From Orthonyx spaldingii (Eukaryota > Chordata > Aves > Passeriformes > Orthonychidae), in contig VZTJ01003250.1 of assembly GCA_013397795.1 (NCBI GenBank), positions 248,001 to 312,000 on the forward strand: a stretch of 64,000 nt of DNA, written 5' to 3'. Both the position numbers and the translations under genes were made by a program. Shown piece by piece: positions 10,341 through 24,464 of the stretch. Positions within the stretch are counted from its first letter, which is position 1; each line of letters starts with the position of its first letter. The notes under the pieces were generated by a model. It was not told the DNA's origin. It did not search any database and was given only the letters and a program-made list of their open reading frames with translations.

Positions 10341-13300
10341 GCCTATGTTCTGCACTCATAGATCCAGTATTTGATCAGTTGATTTTGGCAGCTTTTTACA
10401 ATTACTTGTGTTGAGAGATAGGTATACTCTGTAAAGTAAAAATGACCTCTGCATGAGAAACTGTACATTATACAGAAAGTTTGTGTAAACACAATTAATG
10501 TAGGATTGCTTACTAAAACCATAAACTGATGACAGATATTTTCATTGTGAGCATTTCTGTATATCAGGCTGTTGTGAAAAAACATACCATCCTATGCTAC
10601 TAATTCACTTTATTTACCTTTTAAAGAAAAGTCTCGGATGCACTTAGTAAAAGCAGCATGTACCTGTCTGTCAGCAGAGCAGCCTTTAGTGTTTATTCAC
10701 CTCCTATTCTGCGGAACACATGCCTGGAGCAGCTGGCAGATGCATTCAGGGAAACAACTGGTCCCTGTCAACACCACCCAACCTTCTGAGGCCAAGCAGG
10801 CACTTAGAAAGTCACAAATAAAGACCAGTGTTTTGTTTTGCCAATAGCCTGGTGTGTTTTCCCCTCCTCTTTTGTTCAGAATGTGCAACACCATCAAAGG
10901 GACCTGATTAGAACAAAGGAACAGGGATCACTGTAACAATTATGATAGAAATGAAAATGCATAATAAAAAACAAACCCCAAAATCAGGAAAATAATGCCA
11001 GGTGAAGATGAATACACATCCGCTGGGAACAATTACATAGCAGATGCATCCAAAAATTCATTATCAACGTATAATTTGACATGTTCCTAGTAATGTTATT
11101 CATTGCATTTACAAATAATTCATCACAGGTGTTGTGAACTAAAATGGCATACGAGATCCTTACGTTATTCACTAGGACAAGAGGAAATGTCCACTTTGTA
11201 ATTGTACATTGCATTCAATTTTATTAAAAGGTTTTGTCTTTTGTTGTGTAAATCCTTCTGCCATGCTAGATAAAACAGATATAGTGAAACTATTTTCTTT
11301 CCAAAATATTTATTCTCACCAAAGGCATGGTAAATATACTATTATTTCACTTCCTTTTTCTATTTGCTCCTTTTCCTCAAAACCAAAGTACCTGATTTTG
11401 CAAGCTCTGTTTTGTATTGTTAGTTTCACCGATTTCAGTTACTTCTGGTGTATGTCTAATGTTGCAGATCTTGTTCCTTTGAGCTCCTTTTTAATAATCC
11501 AATCTTCTAGCAGAGGCAAGTCCTGTTCATTCAAGTGTAGCACTATTATTTTAAATAGAAAGGTGGAGTAGGCATGAATAAGTGGAGTAGGGATGGATGC
11601 AGGATATATTTTCTTTAACTTGGCTCAAGGCAAAACTCTTATTTAAACTTTTTTATTAATTGTTTCAGAATTAATTCTGCAATGAAGCTCTGCCCAATTT
11701 TACTTGTGTTATTACAAAATCTGGTCATCAGTAGAAATTAACAAAAGGCAGCATCTCATTCCAGGTCAGAGTCCATAAATAACGACAAAAAAAATGCACC
11801 TGCATTTCTCTTGTAGTCTGAAATTCAGGAAGAATATTCACTGTCTTTATTATAAAGCTTTATTGAAATAATATAACAATAATTGATTAACACTTTATGC
11901 TAGAAAGCAACCCAGCAGCACTGTGCTTTTAATCCTAGCATGCAATATCAAATAGAACCTATATACAGATAAACATATATACACATAAACACACATATAT
12001 ACAGACAAACACACTTTTGAAAAAAGAATTAATTAATGATTAGCCTCAGCCTGGGTAATATATGATGCATTCTGATCATATTGTTCTGTCAGGAATTTCA
12101 GATCACTGATGTAAACACAGTTGAAGGGTTTTTTAGGTGATTTTTGAGGTAGTGACTGGTTGCTTCATATTTAGCCAACTATTCTTTGTTATGACTTCTC
12201 TTTGCTACATTTGACCACTACACCAGATGCAGGGTTTTGCTGTACAGTGATGAAATAGGACTTTACAGTTTTGCATCTGACCTGCTCATAATTCACCTGG
12301 CTCCAGCATGGCACACACAGTACTTGCCACTCAGGCAGCTGAAGATGACAACTATCTGTACTTATTTAGCATGGTGGTTTGCAGTTGATAAAAACTATTC
12401 AGTAAGCTAGAGAGAGACACTGTGAAAGCAAACAAGACAAACTCACTGATTGGAAGATTCCACTGAGGAAACCATTCAAACAAATTAGCAAAGGAATTGA
12501 GTTCTACTCTCCCCACTGCCAGGTGAGTGTTGTAATCACAAAGCTAAAGAGTGACATTCAGTTTCTGTGTGACAAGTACTGCATGAAAAGGGGAGAAGAT
12601 TAAGCTGGACTGAAATCCTGACCTCATTTCAGAAGAATGCATATGGTTTTAGGCACAAAGCACCTGTTGAAGTGATGGGGCACTGAAAACTTGTCGGTCC
12701 TGGATGATTGCTGAAGCTACCAAACTATTGTGTTGGTAGAAGCAAAACGTTGTCTTTGACATTTCTTCAAGAGGGTGTGCTTTGATTATGGGAAATGATT
12801 TCCCTTCACCTCACACACTTATTCCTTTAAAGAAGAGGGTTACAACCCTACTTTGAGCTACACATTTGAAGCTAAGACTCTCATTGGAAAAAATATGTAC
12901 TTCCTTGTAAGGCATATTGATAGAAAAAAGACTGATTTTCAGACAAACTACTTCAGTGATGAGGGGTATGAAGAAGACCAAATGTCCTCTTCAGGTCTGT
13001 AGACAGCTAATTATTAACTGTACAATGTTTTTGTATCATGGCATTAGGTTCTTCAGGTAAGGACTTGCAAAAAATTAGGAAGGCACAGCTGACATTTGCA
13101 AATCGTCTTCAGAACTCCTCCTCTGTTCCCTGGAGCTGCTTCTCACCAGTTTACATTCCTCAAAGAAATCCTATTCATCTGCCGAAATTATTAACCCTAC
13201 CTCCTATTATGATTAGTCAGGATAAGACATCACCTCCTTGTGGTAGTGCCTCCAATTTTCTACAGCTGTGGGCAGGAAGCAATGAATTGAAATCAGCAAT

Positions 13301-16300
13301 GTTACCTTTTCAGTAACCTGATGATTCCTATTGGTCATTAAGATGTTGAAAGAAGCTTTAAAATTTTTCTGCCTGTTATAGGGAACAGAGCTGTGTTACT
13401 ACATAATCCTTGTTTTTTCAAAGGAAGAATAGTTTTTATTTTTAAAAATCTCTTCTTACTTTAAAAAGAGAACCGTCAGGCAGTGGGATCTATATATAAT
13501 TTATACACATTGTTGCTGCAAGGAATGCTCCAAGTAGAAGCAAAATAGTATTTAAAAAGGAGGTTCCATGATTAAACAAAAAACCTGTAGATAAATCAGT
13601 GCAGTAAAGTAGGGAAATGAAAATCTGGTCATGAAAGCTCTGTCAGGTTTCCCTCTTCTGTAGGATATTCTTCTCTTAACATAGCAAGCTAATCTCCTGC
13701 AACCAGACTCTTCAAGTTGGCAGTATTTTTACCTGCTGAAGTAAACCAGGATCCAGAAACGTGCTGGAGGACAATCTGACTGCAGGACCGACATCCGGTT
13801 TTAAGATATTAAATCATGAAGAATGTCTGTGTAAGTCACCAAGGCCATTTACATAAGTTTCCCTTCCTACTGAAACCTGTCACGAAACAGAGTGCCCTAT
13901 CTCTTACAGAAACTGTACAGTACCATCCCATCATGCTTATTTACAGGGGACAAAAATAACAGCCTATGCTAGAATACAATGTAAGATAGTTACAGACTAA
14001 TTTAAGGAAAAGAAAATGGAAAAAGGTAAATGGAAAAACCGGTGAGGGCAGGGCAGGGAAGAAAAAGAAGAGGAAAGGTGGACCAGATTTCTCTTTGTGA
14101 ACTTGCCTTCACAGTCCCCCTTTGCATTACTTGCCTATTTCTTCTTTTTATGAATGCAATGAAGTTTCTTTATATGAAGATAAGCAGAGAGACCATGCAC
14201 CAAAGTTTCACAATAACAATGATATTTGATGTTGACTATTTACCATCTAATATAGGTAAATTGTATTTTTTGTCACAAATGTTTTAGTCTACGAAATATT
14301 TGTCAGTGTTTTAATGTGGACAATCTGTGAAAAGTGACTGGAACTTATTGTTGTGATTTGCTCTTGAATACCTGCAAAAATGTACATTTACACAATAACT
14401 TGATAATTCCGCTTGTTGTGCTCTATCATAATGTAACACACCAAGTTGTGTGCATTGCCATTCTGTATACTTGTCTGGAAGCAGGAGAAAACATTCATTA
14501 AAATTCTCATTTTCCTTTAGGTATTTTTTCTTTGCTATATTTCAAAACATAAAATAATGAAGTGGTGGGAAAAATGGTGAATAAACTAATAATATAGTTT
14601 CATTATAAGCATTGCAATTATTACAAAACTCTTTTTTCCTCTAACTCATCATGTATAACAAAACTATCATTACACTTGCATGTTTTATAGAGTATCTACT
14701 TGAGAACAATATGTCAATAAGCATCAGCTTCTAAGTGACTAGAGTTAAAATCATTCTCAATAAATCTTCCTTTGAATCTTTTAACAACAGCACTAATAAT
14801 GTTATGTAAAGTGTCACCTATTTGCCTTTTTAAAAAACTAATCAACTCACAATTTAAGATTTGGTGAACTTGCACTACCACTTGAAATAAATAAATAAAT
14901 ACAGCCAAAGGACCATGACATTTATGCTTACATTTCCCTAAATAATGTAAATGAAGAAGATTAAACTTTTTATAGAAATGGCTGAAGTGTATGAAAGCAA
15001 TTCATTTGTTTTATGTTTTTATTGTTCTTGCATGGAAAAGAGTTAATTTTTCAGGTATGAAAGAAGTTACAATAAAAAGAGAATTAAGGAAATTAAACAA
15101 AATTAAGGGACTTCCTATTTACACACCCTCTTCCTGCCCTCATTTGCCTGAATTATATCTGACTTCAATCCCACATAAACATCCTGTCAGCACTTCCTCC
15201 ACAGGTAGACTGACCTCCTCCTGGATGTGAAGAATGACGTCACCTACATGTTCTGTACCATTTGGCCTCAGTCATTTCAATTTCACAATTGTGGACAGCA
15301 ACATAATCTGTCAGTTCTTATGCCAGAAGAATTCTCTTTTTTTTTGTCTTTGTACAATAGTACAAAACTTGTCTGTAAACTCTGTGATGTTTATAAGCAC
15401 TTCCTCAAATTTATTCTCTATGATTTTTGAAAACCTTTTATTTAAATCTGCCAAGACGGGGTAGATAAATCACCCCTGGCAATCATTTTTGGATTACAAT
15501 GCAATAAGCATTTTTTATTGAGTTGGATATCTACAGCTAAACAAATATGGTGTGTTCATAAATGGAAAACAAGTCAACACTCTATTTTATGCTTCATGAT
15601 AACAAATAACCACAGATATACTGGAATCTATTTCTACTAGGTCCATTTTAGCAGAGCTATTTTAGGTGGTATATCACACAATACTGCTAATAGGTCTCTT
15701 CTGTGAGTTTCCTGTTGTTTTGCCAGAGGAGCTCTCCTAATTCAGTTTTACATTGTTTCTCCTGAGGTAGATGGTTTGAGTAAATGAGTTTCTTGGGACA
15801 CATTTCTGTATCCTGGTAGTTGTGGTCACTAGAATATTTAGTGGTAGTTCAATATAATATAGCCTAAGAATTCCTTCTCTCTGTAGAAAAAGGCATATCT
15901 GGGTATTCTGAATTTCTTTCTCAATAGTAGAGAATTTATTGTCATTATAAAAAAGACAAAAACAATGAATATGTGTGAATGCTAAGCATGTCACCAAGAT
16001 CTGAGAGTATGAAAAGCCCTTCTTTTTTCCCTCCCTTTCTTCTTTCTCCACCTGAACTGTTTCAAAAATAGAAAAAAGTAGGAATAACAATTTTCCATAT
16101 AAACAGAAGAGCTTAGACTTCTGAGTTCTGACTAAATTTTTAGTCTTTAGCCCCATCTTTATCGACATTGTGTGATGTGTGGTGCAATCTTTATGTGTGG
16201 TGCACTACCTCCATGCGTGTTTTTCTTCTGTCAGCAACCTTTTTAGAATCTACTATCCCACAGTCTTTAACAAGATGACTATACAGATAACAGCAGTCTG

Positions 16301-18777
16301 CCTTGTTTTCTCCTGTAGTGTCCTATATAAAGATACTTAATGTAAAGGCCTTGAGCTAAGAGATCCACAGAGGAGTGAATATGACTTGGTATAAAAGGTA
16401 AAGGTGATAGGGAACATCTGTACAGGGAAAGAGACAGTGTAGGGTGGTGGCTATTAAGGTCAGCTGCAGGGAGAACCGCCTCGCAAGGTCTAGCAAAGAA
16501 CCAGAATGTGGGGATGACATATCCCAAAGGGACTAAAGCAAATGAAATCCTAACGAAGTACCACGTGAAAGAAAAATGTCTTCATCTCTAATAAGTTTTC
16601 ATTTTGAAAGATGATGGTGAGGATTTTTAAATTAACTCATTATTTGCAGTATAAGTTTATAGTAAGTAGTTACTAAAAACAACATATGACATTCTGTTAC
16701 ACTGAAAATGCTGTAGCATTTCTGTAGCATAATTGACTGGATTTTACCTTTAGCTTATATGGAGGATACTGGTCATAAAATGGTACATAAAAATGTTTTA
16801 TTTGCAGAGATTGTTCAAAAGATGTAAAACAAGTTGTGAAAGGAAGTATACAATCCCTCCTTTTTATTTTCTCTTTTTTCCCACTCTCGTTGCCGTAACA
16901 GCTTTAAGCAAGAAAGCACAGTTTTCATGTCAATAAAAGGATAAGACATTGTCCCCAGTTAGGAGATAACTAGCTTTATAGTAGTATATTATGAATATTT
17001 GAAATATACATAATGTTTATTATCTGGAGAATTATCTCAAGAGCAAATTTCTTCTTGAGTTCAGTAAAGTTTACAATAATGGTTGTAGGAGTTTATACAT
17101 GTGCTCAAACCTAACACATCCCTATACGCTAAAAAATTAAAGAATTATAGTGGTCTTGGGAAGCAGAATCCCTCCTGATCTACTTTTTATTTAGAAACTT
17201 TACAGGTGCTATAAATTATCTCAGTTGTATAGAGAGCACATAGCAGTAGGAATAATCTCTTGTTAAATGTCATTGCTTGCTGTGGCCATACCCTCACTGA
17301 AGAGCAGTTTTTGTATCACCTGTGACCTGACAGAATGGTACTGAAGTAATATGTACATCCAAGACCAGGTAAACCCAGAAGTCTCAGTGTGCAATAAGTT
17401 CAATCACAAATTCAATTTGGTAAGTATACAAGCTCTATTTTTACTTTTCACAACTATTTTTACAAGCTACTCTGTTTCTTGGAACGCGTAAGGGTGCATG
17501 GACACCTGCACACATGTGCTAATGTTCCAAGTCATTCTCTTCCTCATGAATATTTCAACCATGCAGACAGAAGGGAAAAATACCTTGCTATTCAAGCAAC
17601 CAGTAAGATCAAGTGAATAAAGATAGGCAGACATAATCAAACCTATAGTCTTAGTAGTTAATTCATGACAAGCTGCAAGACTTAAATTGTTTGTATAAAG
17701 AAGAGAAATAACTTGGAAAGAAAATCACTTTCAAAACACAAAATCCCTATTTATATAAAATCTGTGAACTGAATGTATGCTAAATTTATTAAAAAAACAT
17801 AGCTGCTGCAAGTAGTTTACATAGCTGAAGTAGTTCATCAAGCTCTGATAACAATGCAAACAAGTTCCAGTATCTAGAGCTTTAAGTGTTCGGAGATCAT
17901 GTATATCTTCCCCGTTGATATTTGTCTAGTGAAAAAAAAAAAAGAGATATTCCTAAAATACACATAAAACTAGAATGAAATAATTTGTAAGCAAAGCAGC
18001 TCTAAACCCAGCAAATAGTATCTCAATCTTCCTGTATTCTTTTTTATTCACTGCACCATAGCATGAGTAATTTTGAAACTGCAACATTCCATTTATTGTA
18101 CAATTATGTTCTATTATTTTCCTGTTGCCACAAAGCTTCCATGAAAACATGCTCCATATATGCCTAAGCAGTTTACCTTGTATGAGTATTTGCATTAAAT
18201 AAATGAAAATTCACCACTTTCTAAGGATATCATGCCGAGACACAAAAGTATTCCCTGCTATTAGAATGTGCTTGTAGAGATCTAAAAATTGTAAATGAAT
18301 TTGTAGATGGTTGGTTCCATTTAAGTGAAATAGACTGAGCATAGATCTTTAAGAAAATGTGTTTACTTAACCAGAAAACACAAATATTTTTATTAAATAG
18401 GCTGATTTCTTGTGGATGTAAGATTTTAGAGAGCTATACTTAAAAACAGTATTCCAGTGACAGTCTATGGTCTCTTTCTCTAACAATATTTTAGGGTGCA
18501 GAAGAAGCTTCAGAAGTCCAGTGGAAAGTTTAGTTAAATGTATAGTATAAAATCTAGGGGAGAGATTTATCCATTTATTTCCCCAATACTGAACTACCTA
18601 AATAATTGATTTACCTATAATGGAAGTCTTACCGCTTCCATTGTAATTATGTCTATTATTGCAAATTTTAAAAGTCAAGCTGACTGTTTATTACTTCTAT
18701 TAGATGCAAAGTACATACTATTGAACTTTATTTTTATTTCAAATTGCATTACTTTTCTGAATAGTCAATGAAGAAAA

Positions 18778-18823
18778 AACAAAACAAAACAAAGTGACCA
18801 GCAGTGTGTGTGTGTATGTGTAA
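18778..18823 (+). repeat. Short simple repeats (AAAAC then TG)
   Basis: A run of aaaac-type units is followed within 20 bases by a short gtgtgtgtgtatgtg stretch. These are ordinary minor microsatellites of low copy number. Confidence 0.75.
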
Positions 18824-21019
18824 TACACAATGTCTAGGGTTTTGTAAATGGAATTAAACACCAATAGGGAAAAACATGGTATGTGAAGAAATGAAGCTTC
18901 AGAATAAATGTATTTCTGTGATACTGTCTGTAATTCATGCTAGATAATCATGAACCCAGCATCTAATGACCTCTATCTACTCTGATACATTAAGTCCAAC
19001 CAAAGATAATGGTGTCCTGTGTAAATTAACAAACCCAGTGGTAAACTTGCTTCTAGTTCAGCGGGAGACAGCGTGCAAATTAGCATTGGTTCTTAATAAG
19101 ATCAGTGTCCTGCAATCTACAGTTCTGTAGTGTTCATAATGCTGTTTCTTTTCAGGTGAAAATTTTTTCTCTAGAGGACACTTGCGCAATACATTTTTCT
19201 GACAGAGAATCATCCTCATCCTAATCAGTTCCCTCCTTGAAAACTTTCCCTATTTCTTGTACTTTCATGCTGTGAGTGCTGCTGTGAGTTGTTGGGAATG
19301 ATTATTCATTTGTAAGCTTCTTTAATAGCATTTCCTTTAGATGTTGAGGTACCCAACAGAGCAAACCAGGATTTGATTTTATAATTATAACAATTCAGCA
19401 AAAGTAATGGTCACTCTATTGGCAATCTTTTTCTAATTTGTTCATCATAGTTTATTATCTTCTGAAAATTTCAAATAAACTATTATCTGTTATATAATTC
19501 AGAGGCAAACTATTATCAAGAACCTTAGTCTGGGAACTACACTGCATATTGCCCCTGTATGCTTAAAGTCAAGCTCTATCCATCAAATTCTGAAATCAGA
19601 CTGCTCAAGACCTGCCCTGAGGTGTCCTGCACCTTTTGAGAACCAGCCTCTATACCCGGCTCTCCACACCATAGAGTACAGTATGCACAAAGCTACACTC
19701 AGGAGAAATTTGACACTTGCTGCTAAAGGAGAATAAATAAAGAACTGGATATTTAGCAACACCATTCATGTGTCTGTTGGTGTTTCCCTTTCTACATTTC
19801 TATAAAATCACAACTGATCATTTGAAAAAAAGATATATTTTTTTTAAATACTTTCTTTTCAGTCTTTTTACAGATTTTTAAAAAATACTTTCTAAAACTG
19901 GTAAATGGGATTATAGTGAGAACATTTGGATTAATATTGACTGGCTTATTTGAGCAATTTTTCCTAGCCTTTGTTAAAAAAGATTGTTCATCTTCCACTA
20001 TCCAGCAATCTCTGTAGAAGATCAGACTACATGTAACAAATAAAAAAGTTATGTATGTTGTCCAAGAGTAGGTGAATACTTTTCCTATGACCAAAATTTT
20101 TACAATATCAGATGAGGTCTAATGAAGGCATTTCAGCTATAAGTTATGTGCTGAAAAATGGCAATGTTCCCTAATTTTTCTGTGCATAGTAAGGCATGAT
20201 TAAGAAGCGGGGGGCAGGGCAATGTTCTGGTACATATGTGATAGAGGAGACGAGACTGTGGTGTATTCTTTTAATGGGAGTTTTGTAAGAAAAAGTTTAA
20301 TACACAGCTCTTGTCTGAACAAACCTCTCACTGTAAAATGTTTACCTTTAATGACATGTACTATTATTTCATGATTATTTTAAAATACACTTAAAGAGTT
20401 TTACATGTTAACCAGCTACTAAGAATGCCTTAATAGACAACTAATTTTTGTTAGAGGTGTCTCGACAATTTGAATTTTATATGCATGCATTATGTTTTCT
20501 TAAAATGGGGAAATTATGCATCTGAAGGAATCTGTCTAGAATAATGGGGTTCTATAGAGGTTACTTTAATCACGTTCACCAGCAGTTATAGCTGTTTTAC
20601 ATCTTATTTGCAACAAAAGGGAACTCTAATTATCTTCCAAAAGAGCATAAAATGGTGTGCTTTGCTGCTGATGTAATGTTGATTCGTGAATGCTGCTGAT
20701 CGGAACTGACAACTAAATACGTGTCACACTTTTAAGAAATCAGTGGTGGTGACAGGATAACCCTCTTTTGTGACCTGGGGACCAGGAGATGAGGTATATA
20801 TTTGCTTGCTAAGTAGAAACAATTTACAGTTTTTCACTTTGAAATAAAAATCAAAATGCTGTTATAGATGGGTTATCGATGATTTTTAACAATGCACCAA
20901 TTCTGTTATGACTTAGAAGCTACCTTCTGTAAAACAGATCTAGTGCTTGCAAATCCCAATAAAATAGTAAGGTTTTTGTATATTAGTCTCATTTTTTTAT
21001 AAATTACTGACTCTTTATT

Positions 21020-21049
21020 TTATATTCCTATATATTTACAGGAATATAA
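21020..21049. repeat. Inverted repeat, 10-bp arms, 10-nt spacer
   Basis: TTATATTCCT (21020-21029) is exactly reverse-complemented by AGGAATATAA (21040-21049), with spacer atatatttac. In sequence this AT-rich, such a palindrome is less surprising than the one at 24431. Confidence 0.75.
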
Positions 21050-23490
21050 GTCCTTACAATATCTATAATAGTTATGTATTTGCTGCACTTGTCATACGGG
21101 ACAATAAGGAATTTCAATATTTTTGCAGCATGGTTTCAAATGCTTGCAATTCAAGCTCACACATAACTGCAAATTAGAAACATGCAGCCCACCAAAACCT
21201 GCAAAACTCATCAAATATGATTCAACTGTATATCAACACCCATGCCATCTATGCATACGGAACAGTTGGCTTATACTCCATGTCAATATGGAGTTAATCC
21301 ACAGAGATCTAAATACATTAGGCACAACTGATGTTTGCTACATGGCATTGTTTAAGAGTCATGGTAGAAAGCTAATACTTTACATCCCATGCCTGGATGC
21401 TCTGTGTTTAGCCTAGATACTGAGATACCTGCCGTGTATGAAAGTTTAATTCCCAGCCTTGTTTATTTAAACTATGGACAGTAATTAAAACACTTATATA
21501 AGCTGCATTCAGCCTTCTTTTATCACTGTCAATTTTCATCACATTGCTGGAATTTAACACTTTAGTAAGTCTAACTCTGACTGTATAAATTTAAAATAGT
21601 CTGAATTTGTTGCTGTATACCTCTTCTGTGGCACTTATTGAGTAATAAATATTTGTACGATATTTCTTTTTATAAATTTGGCAGCTTTGTATGCCAGTGT
21701 TATTTGTATGTGACTCTGTGTTAGTATGTAATATATGATTTGTGCATGGCTAAATGAAACTAAAGATTTTCCTCATTTGAAAAACAAAAGAAAACCTTGG
21801 TCTTCTTTAGTCTACCCACATGGTCTATGTCTTAGAGATGATTGAAGTTGAAAATGTATTTTATCAGAAGCCTTTCTGATAGTAGTCTCTCCTTCTGTTC
21901 ACTTTCTCTTTCCTTTTGTGGAAATCAGCTACTCCTGTAAATCATTCCAAATCAGTGATATAAGTACCATTATTTTCCAGTGCTTTCGTTTGTAAGTGTT
22001 GTCCAACAATTTACTTTATACCCGTTTTACATCAGTATCATGTAAATAACAGATTTGATCTAAAAGCTCCTTCAACTAGCTTCAGCAAGCAAATGATTTT
22101 AGAGCAGAAATGGGCATATTATTCACTAAAGATTGGTTTTGAGAGAGGAGGAATGGTCCAAAAAGCTTTTCTATCTAGGTTCCCAGCGATTTCAAATAAC
22201 ATTTTCATTAGATGTGGTCTGTTTATTCTGATGCATATACTTTACTTTGCATCTGAGCAATACTCTTACACGGAGTTTTTAAATGGACAAGAATGATTCT
22301 CTTCTGCCAAATACCTGGGGAATGTCCTTTGAATTTTATGATCTATTTTTTTTCTACTGGGTACCAAGACATATTTTGTTGTAATTATTCATTATGTATT
22401 GTACATTACTCATCATTACTCACATGGAAAGAAAATACAATTTTACTACTTAGTGAATGGTACCTTTCTGTTTAAAAATCAAAAAATCAGGTGCCAAAAC
22501 TCAAGTGCAAGAAACCAAGTTCAAAAAATGCAAAGTTGGTTAGTTTTTTATTCCTTAATTTCTGTGAAAAATTCTCCTCTGTTTTCATCACTGCTAGTTA
22601 GAAGCTCTGCAAATGTGGGAAAGAAGCAGTTATTTCTGAATACTTAAGAAGATTTAAAAAAAATTAGTCTTATATGTATACCACAAATCCACATTCGTAT
22701 GTTTCAACTCCACTCTTCCATTAGAAATAAAAAACATATTTGACCGATAGATAAGACTATCTAGGATGTTTCTACTTCTATTACCATTTGAAGGTAAGAT
22801 CTCTTCATCATCAAGTTCAATATCCTAAAATAAATTTTGTACTTCTTTAATCTGAATTAAATGCTTTGTACTGCTTTAATTTGCTGCATAAACAAAAAAA
22901 TGCTTGTCTCTAACAAAAAAGGGACTTGAGATACGGATAGTTTCAAGTGTTGGTTTCTTTTAGTACCGTTTCTTATGATCTCAATAGCATTTCTGGACTG
23001 GTGGGAGGGTCTGGTCAGCCTTGTCTTGCCTCTTTTATGAGATTCTTTCCTCTTACCACACTCCTCAGAAGATTCCTTTATTTTGAGTGAGAGTTCCTGG
23101 ACTGCTAACAGCTCCCCATTTTTGAATCAGAACATTTTTTTTACATGGAAAACAATACAGAAATGTATTTATATATTACAAATATATATTAAATATTTTT
23201 TAAAGTGAGTTTTTATATTTTTCCCAGAAATAAAAGTTTGCATTTCTGAAAACTCTGTGAGTTCCTCTCAGTCTTGATATTCCTCTTCAGAAAACACAAA
23301 CATGGTATGTTGTTATGTTTTGTTTCAAATAATAAAAATAACAGTATTGAGGATTTTGACCTGTGTTTCCTTTTCCAAATTCCATCTGTCTGGACTGAAT
23401 CCTTGTAAAGGAGAAACATGGAAAATCAACAATATGATTTTTAAGCATTTGGTGCTACATAGAATAGTCTGATCAGACATAGAATGGTCT

Positions 23491-24250
23491 GATGAGCTCC
23501 TCAACAAATAATTCCCTGTTATCAGCTTCCTCAGCCCTGCCACAAGCATGGTCTCCTCCCCTATCAGGCTGGCACCACTTGAACCCCCATATGTCCAGCA
23601 CTGAGACAAATAGAAGACCAGTTTGTATCTCAAGCTCTGCCCGCAGCTCACATTTCTCTCCAGTTTTCTCTCAATCTCTTGTTCCCAATGTCCTGTAAAA
23701 TCTTACCAGCACACCAGCCCTATTTTTTTCCTTATAGGCTCCTTTTTTCCCATGTCTTTACTGCTGAAGGATCCTTTTTTAATTCCTTTTTCAGCAAGTA
23801 GACATCGCAAGAAACAAACTCCCTGTTCTACTTCATGTGGAAGGTGGGGAATGAAGTGGACAGTCCTCTGTCAGGTTGCTGAGAGGAGAAGAGAAGGCCC
23901 TCCCACAGCAGGCTGCACTGACTCCTTTCCTCAGAAAGTGAGTGAGTTTGGGAGGCAGGTCATATGTAAGACTTTCCCTGTGACAGAGCCAAAATTTTTT
24001 GGAGGCCTGGAGGTTCCCATGTCATCTTGCAATCTCCGCCAGAAGCCTATTACTCATCCCTAATTCATGGGAGCTGGCATTATTACTACTTGTTACTCAT
24101 TAGTGTTGCTACAGCTGTGGGTGGGAGCTCCAAGCAGACGTGTTACTCTCCAGGCCTGGCATTCACAAGCTGGCCCTTTGTGCAAGAAGTATTATTTTTA
24201 AATGTCATCCATGTATTAAGTAATGACTCAAGGGGCTAACAAATCAAAGC
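23491..24250. other. GC-raised patch with a possible exon at 23795-23935
   Basis: The plus strand carries a 146-codon frame (23623-24063). Inside it, a pyrimidine run ends in 'ttcctttttcag' (AG at 23793-23794), and a GTGAGTG donor-like site follows at 23938. The segment between is open and includes P-C-S-T-S-C-G-R-W-G-M-K-W-T-V-L-C, whose cysteine spacing and 'CSxSCG' core resemble the start of a thrombospondin type-1 repeat. Against this, the usual tryptophans before the first cysteine are missing, the second glycine and the arginine positions are replaced by W, and no other TSP1 repeat is seen in the window. It may well be chance. Confidence 0.2.
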
Positions 24251-24430
24251 TCAAGGCTTTGAGTGAGACACTCATCTGTCTAATAAACATGGAATGAGAT
24301 TGTAGTGGATCTCATTTAATTACCAATCACCCTCAGCTGCTCTATTGCCCTATCTCATATCTAAATATGCTTAAACTCAGACCTTCCACAGGTAGCAAGG
24401 CCAACTGTGAGAAGCGGCAACAAAGCCAAA

Positions 24431-24464
24431 CTTCAGGTGTCAAGACAGCTCTTGGCACCTGAAG
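24431..24464. repeat. Strong hairpin: 15-bp stem, 4-nt loop
   Basis: CTTCAGGTGTCAAGA (24431-24445), loop CAGC, then TCTTGGCACCTGAAG (24450-24464). Fourteen of 15 positions are exact Watson-Crick complements; the remaining one is a T opposite G, which would be a G-U wobble in RNA. Complementarity stops abruptly at both ends. No flanking repeat is recognised. It could be a transposon terminal remnant, a recombination by-product, or a structured RNA segment. Confidence 0.9.

Larger units (their letters stand above)
10341..23490. other. Long AT-rich stretch without recognised genes or repeats
   Basis: About 13 kb in which I find no convincing coding sequence. The longer frames (11209-11571 plus; 13038-13316 plus; 15737-16168 minus) have low-complexity, cysteine/phenylalanine/isoleucine-rich translations typical of random AT-rich DNA. 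Minor elements are AC/AT-rich simple sequence near 11960-12015, an AAAAC run followed by short (TG)n near 18778-18823, and an inverted repeat at 21020-21049. The stretch could be intronic or intergenic. Confidence 0.5.

Noticed and set aside
15737..16168. 143-codon minus-strand frame
   Set aside because: Translation has no recognisable domain, skewed composition and no splice or start context; a frame of this length is expected about once by chance.
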